From: Solobacterium sp.
GTDB lineage: Bacteria; Bacillota_I; Bacilli_A; Erysipelotrichales; Erysipelotrichaceae
Reading direction: 5' to 3'
DNA: 64,000 nt
Assembly: GCA_017941735.1 (NCBI GenBank)
Contig: JAGAVW010000057.1
Location: 124,001-188,000 of the forward strand
Part shown: positions 61,232 to 64,000 of the stretch, piece after piece
How the letters are laid out: each line of letters begins with the position of its first letter
How positions within the stretch are numbered: the stretch's first letter is position 1
Position numbers and translations under genes: made by a program
The notes under the pieces: model-generated
Databases searched by the model: none
Told to the model about the DNA's origin: nothing
What the model saw: the letters and a program-made list of their open reading frames with translations, nothing else

Positions 61232-61876
61232 TTAGAACAAGGAATCAACTGCCTCTTCAATGTTATTTTTGAAAATATAGGATCCTGCCACAAGCACATC
61301 AACACCTGCTTCTGTACAGCGTTTCCCCGTTGTCGCATTGATTCCTCCATCCACTTGGATTAAAGCGTTACTATTTTCTTCAACCAAACGCTTCTTTAAG
61401 TTTGCAATACGATCTAAAGATTCTTCAATAAAGGGTTGCCCACCAAAACCAGGTTCCACTGACATAATTAAGAATAAATCAAATTCGTTTAAGAATGGTT
61501 CAAGAACTGCTAAATCGGTTTTTGGCTTAATACTCAAGCCTGCTTTTTTACCACATTCATGGATATGTTTCGCAAGCGCATGAATCGATTCTTCATCCTT
61601 CATTGCTTCATAATGGAATGTAATTTGGTCTGCCCCTGCATCCATAAATACATCCGCAAAGAAAGATGGATCCGTTACCATTAAGTGAACATCCATAAAT
61701 AAATCACTTACTTTACAAAAGCCTTTTAATAAATCTGGCCCAAAAGTTAAATTTGGCACAAAATGGCCATCCATCACATCAAAGTGTAACCACTCTGCTT
61801 TTGAGCGGTTTACTTCATCCATTTGTTCATTCATTCGACTATAGTCGAGAGATAATACCGATGGTGCTACAATCAT
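61232..61876 (-). CDS. rpe: Ribulose-phosphate 3-epimerase
   Basis: 214 residues, a TIM barrel. Metal and catalytic residues are seen in HFDVMDGHFVPN, MDVHLMV, SVEPGFGGQPF and QVDGGINATT. It interconverts ribulose- and xylulose-5-phosphate. It overlaps rsgA by 4 bases (ATGA). The prkC-rsgA-rpe order matches B. subtilis. Confidence 0.97.
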   Translation of the reverse strand: MIVAPSVLSLDYSRMNEQMDEVNRSKAEWLHFDVMDGHFVPNLTFGPDLLKGFCKVSDLFMDVHLMVTDPSFFADVFMDAGADQITFHYEAMKDEESIHALAKHIHECGKKAGLSIKPKTDLAVLEPFLNEFDLFLIMSVEPGFGGQPFIEESLDRIANLKKRLVEENSNALIQVDGGINATTGKRCTEAGVDVLVAGSYIFKNNIEEAVDSLF

Positions 61877-62736
61877 ACATATTTCTCCTTTCGATTTTGT
61901 ATCATGGTAAGAATTGCTAAATAATTCTGATATCTTCTTTCGGGAATGCTTCCATTCTTTACTGCATTTTTAATGGCACAATCCGGTTCATTTTGATGAA
62001 TACAGTCTTTAAACCGGCAGGAATTGAGATAAGGTTGAAACTCTAATACACTTTGCGCAAGATCATCCGTTTTCATATGTGTGAAATCCAAAGAACTAAA
62101 GCCAGGTGTATCTGCAACCCAGCCCCCTGCGACTTGGTGTAACTCATTATGCCGTGTAGTATGTTTGCCACGGCCTAATGCTTTTGAAATCTCTTGGGTC
62201 TTTAGTTTAAAACTAGGTTCTAACCCATTTAACAAGGTCGATTTGCCAGCTCCACTTTGTCCAGTTAAGACCGATATTTTACCGGCGATGATTTCCGCAA
62301 AAGAAGGATCTAATTGTTCTTTGTGCGTACGTATCACGCGCATAGGACCTTTTTCATATTCTTGAATCATTTCTTCTACTTCATCCGAAATCCCTAAATC
62401 GGTTTTCGTGACGATTAGCACAGGTTGAATGCCTGCATGCATAATGAGGAATGTCAAACGATCGACTAAGGTACATGAGAAATCAGGTTCTTTCACGCTC
62501 ATCACAATTAAGGCTTGGTCTACATTTGCGACATGTGGTCTACGCAATTCATTTAAGCGCGGTTCAATACGCTCTACAACATATTGTGTATCGGTCGCTT
62601 TTACTTCTACGACATCGCCTGCAACTGGGCTTTTATCTAGACGTAATTTTCCAGATAAAACCGCATCCACAAGCTCCCCTGTCTCTAATTGTATGCGATA
62701 GTCCTTTGATACAATTCGTATGATTCTTCCTTGCAT
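61873..62736 (-). CDS. rsgA: Ribosome small-subunit GTPase RsgA
   Basis: 287 residues. An N-terminal OB fold (about 1-65) is followed by the circularly permuted GTPase domain, with TKTD (G4) before GQSGAGKST (G1) and DTPG (G3). The C-terminal zinc motif CRFKDCIHQNEPDC closes the core. It acts in late 30S maturation. In B. subtilis it is a substrate of PrkC, whose gene lies 14 nt upstream. GAGG precedes the ATG. Confidence 0.97.
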   Translation of the reverse strand: MQGRIIRIVSKDYRIQLETGELVDAVLSGKLRLDKSPVAGDVVEVKATDTQYVVERIEPRLNELRRPHVANVDQALIVMSVKEPDFSCTLVDRLTFLIMHAGIQPVLIVTKTDLGISDEVEEMIQEYEKGPMRVIRTHKEQLDPSFAEIIAGKISVLTGQSGAGKSTLLNGLEPSFKLKTQEISKALGRGKHTTRHNELHQVAGGWVADTPGFSSLDFTHMKTDDLAQSVLEFQPYLNSCRFKDCIHQNEPDCAIKNAVKNGSIPERRYQNYLAILTMIQNRKEKYV

Positions 62737-62750
62737 ATTACCTCAACCAA

Positions 62751-64000
62751 TTAATAGTAATACAAGAGCACATAGTTATCTTCTCTTTGCGTATATTCAC
62801 TCCCTACATCTGGGTCACATTTAATCACAATCCCCGTTTGTAAGTTTGCGATTTCCGTTTCACTTAGATTCGTTGTATCTAGATTACTGGTTAATACTTC
62901 CGCCCCGAGTCCTTCTAAGATACGCTCTGCTTCTTCTAATGGTAATCCTTGGATCTCATAAGGAATCGTAATCGTTGGATAAGAAGCATAAACAAGTTTC
63001 ATTTCATTATTAATATCCGGATTAAAACGCGCACCCGGCTCAAGTCCTTCTTGGCGAATAATTGTACCTGGTTCTGCGGTTTCATTTGCTTCTTCGCTTG
63101 AAGAAAGAATAATCTTTCGATATTTTTGGCCTGGTACATCTTTTGCGTCACTAATCAGTTTTTGGATATCTCCATAACGAGACCCAATAAAGTTATCCGC
63201 AATTTCATATACACCACTTGATACCGTCACTTGTACACGTGACCCCTTTTCAATTTCTTCTCCTACACCAGGCGAAACTGAAATAATCAAACCCTTTTCT
63301 GTATTTTCGGTTAAGGTATAGGTCACATTACTTGTATCAAGTACTAAATCATTCTCATCGCATACAACCTTCGCATCTGCAACTGTCATTCCAACTAAAT
63401 CAGGTATTTCTACATTTCGGCTGATTGGTTTTAGAATGCCAAGCGAATTAAGAGCAAAATAAATTCCCGATAACAACAAAACACCTAGAAGTACAATCAA
63501 GATTGTTAAAAGGGCGCGATTCTTCTTTGGCTTTTTTTGTACCGCTGGACGAACCACTCTTGATTCTTCTCTTCGAACGGTTGTGGTTGGGACTTTTTTC
63601 TCATCGGTATTCGATAAGACATGCTCTGGTAATTCATCGATGCCTGCTTCATTGGATACGTGGCGAGGCGATAAGACAATGGGTGCTTCATTTTGGCGTT
63701 CTGGACGCAAGGAAGTACGTAAATCTTCATACAATTCATTGCAGTTACGATAACGCATATTAGGGTCTTTTGCCGTACATTTCAAAATGATATTCTCAAT
63801 GGATTGTGGCAAAGTTGGATTGATGGAACGTGGGCTAGGCATCGTATTACGCATTTGCATGAGCGCAACTTGAACTGCTGTTTCTGCCTTAAATGGCACA
63901 TCCCCTGTCACCATTTCATAGAGCACAATTCCTAAAGCATAAATATCACTTTGGACACTTGCAGGTTCGCCTTTAGCTAATTCTGGAGCTAAGTAGTGCA
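62751..64000 (-). CDS. prkC: Serine/threonine protein kinase PrkC, C-terminal part (partial)
   Basis: The gene runs off the right edge; about 415 codons are present. The kinase remnant begins at HYLAPELAKGEPASVQSDIYALGIVLYEM (subdomains VIII-IX). A linker with basic and threonine-rich stretches, one membrane helix (LLTILIVLLGVLLLSGIYFAL) and three extracellular PASTA-like repeats follow (IPDLVGMTVADAK; a diverged middle repeat; IPYEIQGLPLEEAERILEGLG). PASTA kinases sense muropeptides or lipid II and phosphorylate division and translation factors. Repeat two is poorly conserved. Confidence 0.95.
   Translation of the reverse strand, partial: HYLAPELAKGEPASVQSDIYALGIVLYEMVTGDVPFKAETAVQVALMQMRNTMPSPRSINPTLPQSIENIILKCTAKDPNMRYRNCNELYEDLRTSLRPERQNEAPIVLSPRHVSNEAGIDELPEHVLSNTDEKKVPTTTVRREESRVVRPAVQKKPKKNRALLTILIVLLGVLLLSGIYFALNSLGILKPISRNVEIPDLVGMTVADAKVVCDENDLVLDTSNVTYTLTENTEKGLIISVSPGVGEEIEKGSRVQVTVSSGVYEIADNFIGSRYGDIQKLISDAKDVPGQKYRKIILSSSEEANETAEPGTIIRQEGLEPGARFNPDINNEMKLVYASYPTITIPYEIQGLPLEEAERILEGLGAEVLTSNLDTTNLSETEIANLQTGIVIKCDPDVGSEYTQREDNYVLLYYY

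Noticed and set aside
1-64000. Mobile elements, prophage, tRNA or rRNA genes, CRISPR
   Set aside because: I found no transposase, integrase, phage structural gene, terminal repeats, cloverleaf sequence or regularly spaced repeat in either strand.

Overview
The window is a 64-kb piece of chromosome from a low-GC Gram-positive bacterium (Bacillota) that has a cell wall and uses the standard bacterial code (TGA is a stop, as at the end of era). Gene order matches blocks known from Bacillus subtilis and relatives: ispH/cshB/nfo, murC-ytxG-ytxH-ccpA-tyrS, era-recO-glyS-dnaG-sigA-trmK, rpsU-phoH-ybeY-dgkA-cdd, rsmE-mtaB, ezrA-nifZ-thiI, ftsA-ftsZ and prkC-rsgA-rpe with rpmB. Single-chain glycyl-tRNA synthetase, a lone FtsA-FtsZ pair and several lineage-type hypothetical proteins make an Erysipelotrichia-like organism plausible, but that placement is inference. 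I see no tRNA, rRNA, IS, phage or CRISPR, so this is core chromosome with small accessory islands.

Layout: 1-4.3 kb, isoprenoid genes ispG (partial) and ispH, endonuclease IV, a DEAD-box helicase and an rRNA pseudouridine synthase. 4.3-12.5 kb, a MurJ/YtgP-type flippase, a lipoprotein, tyrS behind a tyrosine T-box, a CcpA-like regulator, YtxH/YtxG-like proteins, murC and a disordered acidic protein. 12.5-21.3 kb, lipoprotein, trmB, pnp, superoxide reductase, an FtsX-type ABC transporter with a very long coiled coil, and rpsO. 21.5-29.1 kb, an MFS permease, hemW, lepA, fmt, rpsT, trmK and sigA. 29-41.7 kb, dnaG, glyS, recO, era, cdd, dgkA, ybeY, phoH, rpsU, deoC, murE, mtaB, rsmE and a CNNM/CorC membrane protein. 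41.9-52.3 kb, a class I amidotransferase hydrolase, a degenerate metallophosphoesterase, three small unknown genes, thiI, a cysteine desulfurase, ezrA, rpsD, gmk, rqcH and rluB. 52.3-59.6 kb, a lone ParB-like domain protein, a 1025-residue surface glucosaminidase-like protein, a cytosolic C39-like protein and a DUF4230 protein, next to ftsZ-ftsA. 59.7-64 kb, rpmB, a YwaF-like protein, a DUF2752 protein, rpe, rsgA and the C-terminal part of PrkC.

The genes serve ribosome assembly and translation, RNA decay and modification, replication and transcription initiation, and cell-wall synthesis with division. Regulation visible in the DNA includes the T-box, candidate rpsD and rpsO leaders, a cre-like site at ytxG, an 18-bp palindrome before the ABC transporter, and many intrinsic terminators whose stems contain stop codons. 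Two themes stand out: most readable promoters are of the extended -10 type (TGn before the -10 hexamer), and about six genes have a -10 box so close to the ATG, with no Shine-Dalgarno sequence, that they should give leaderless or near-leaderless mRNAs.
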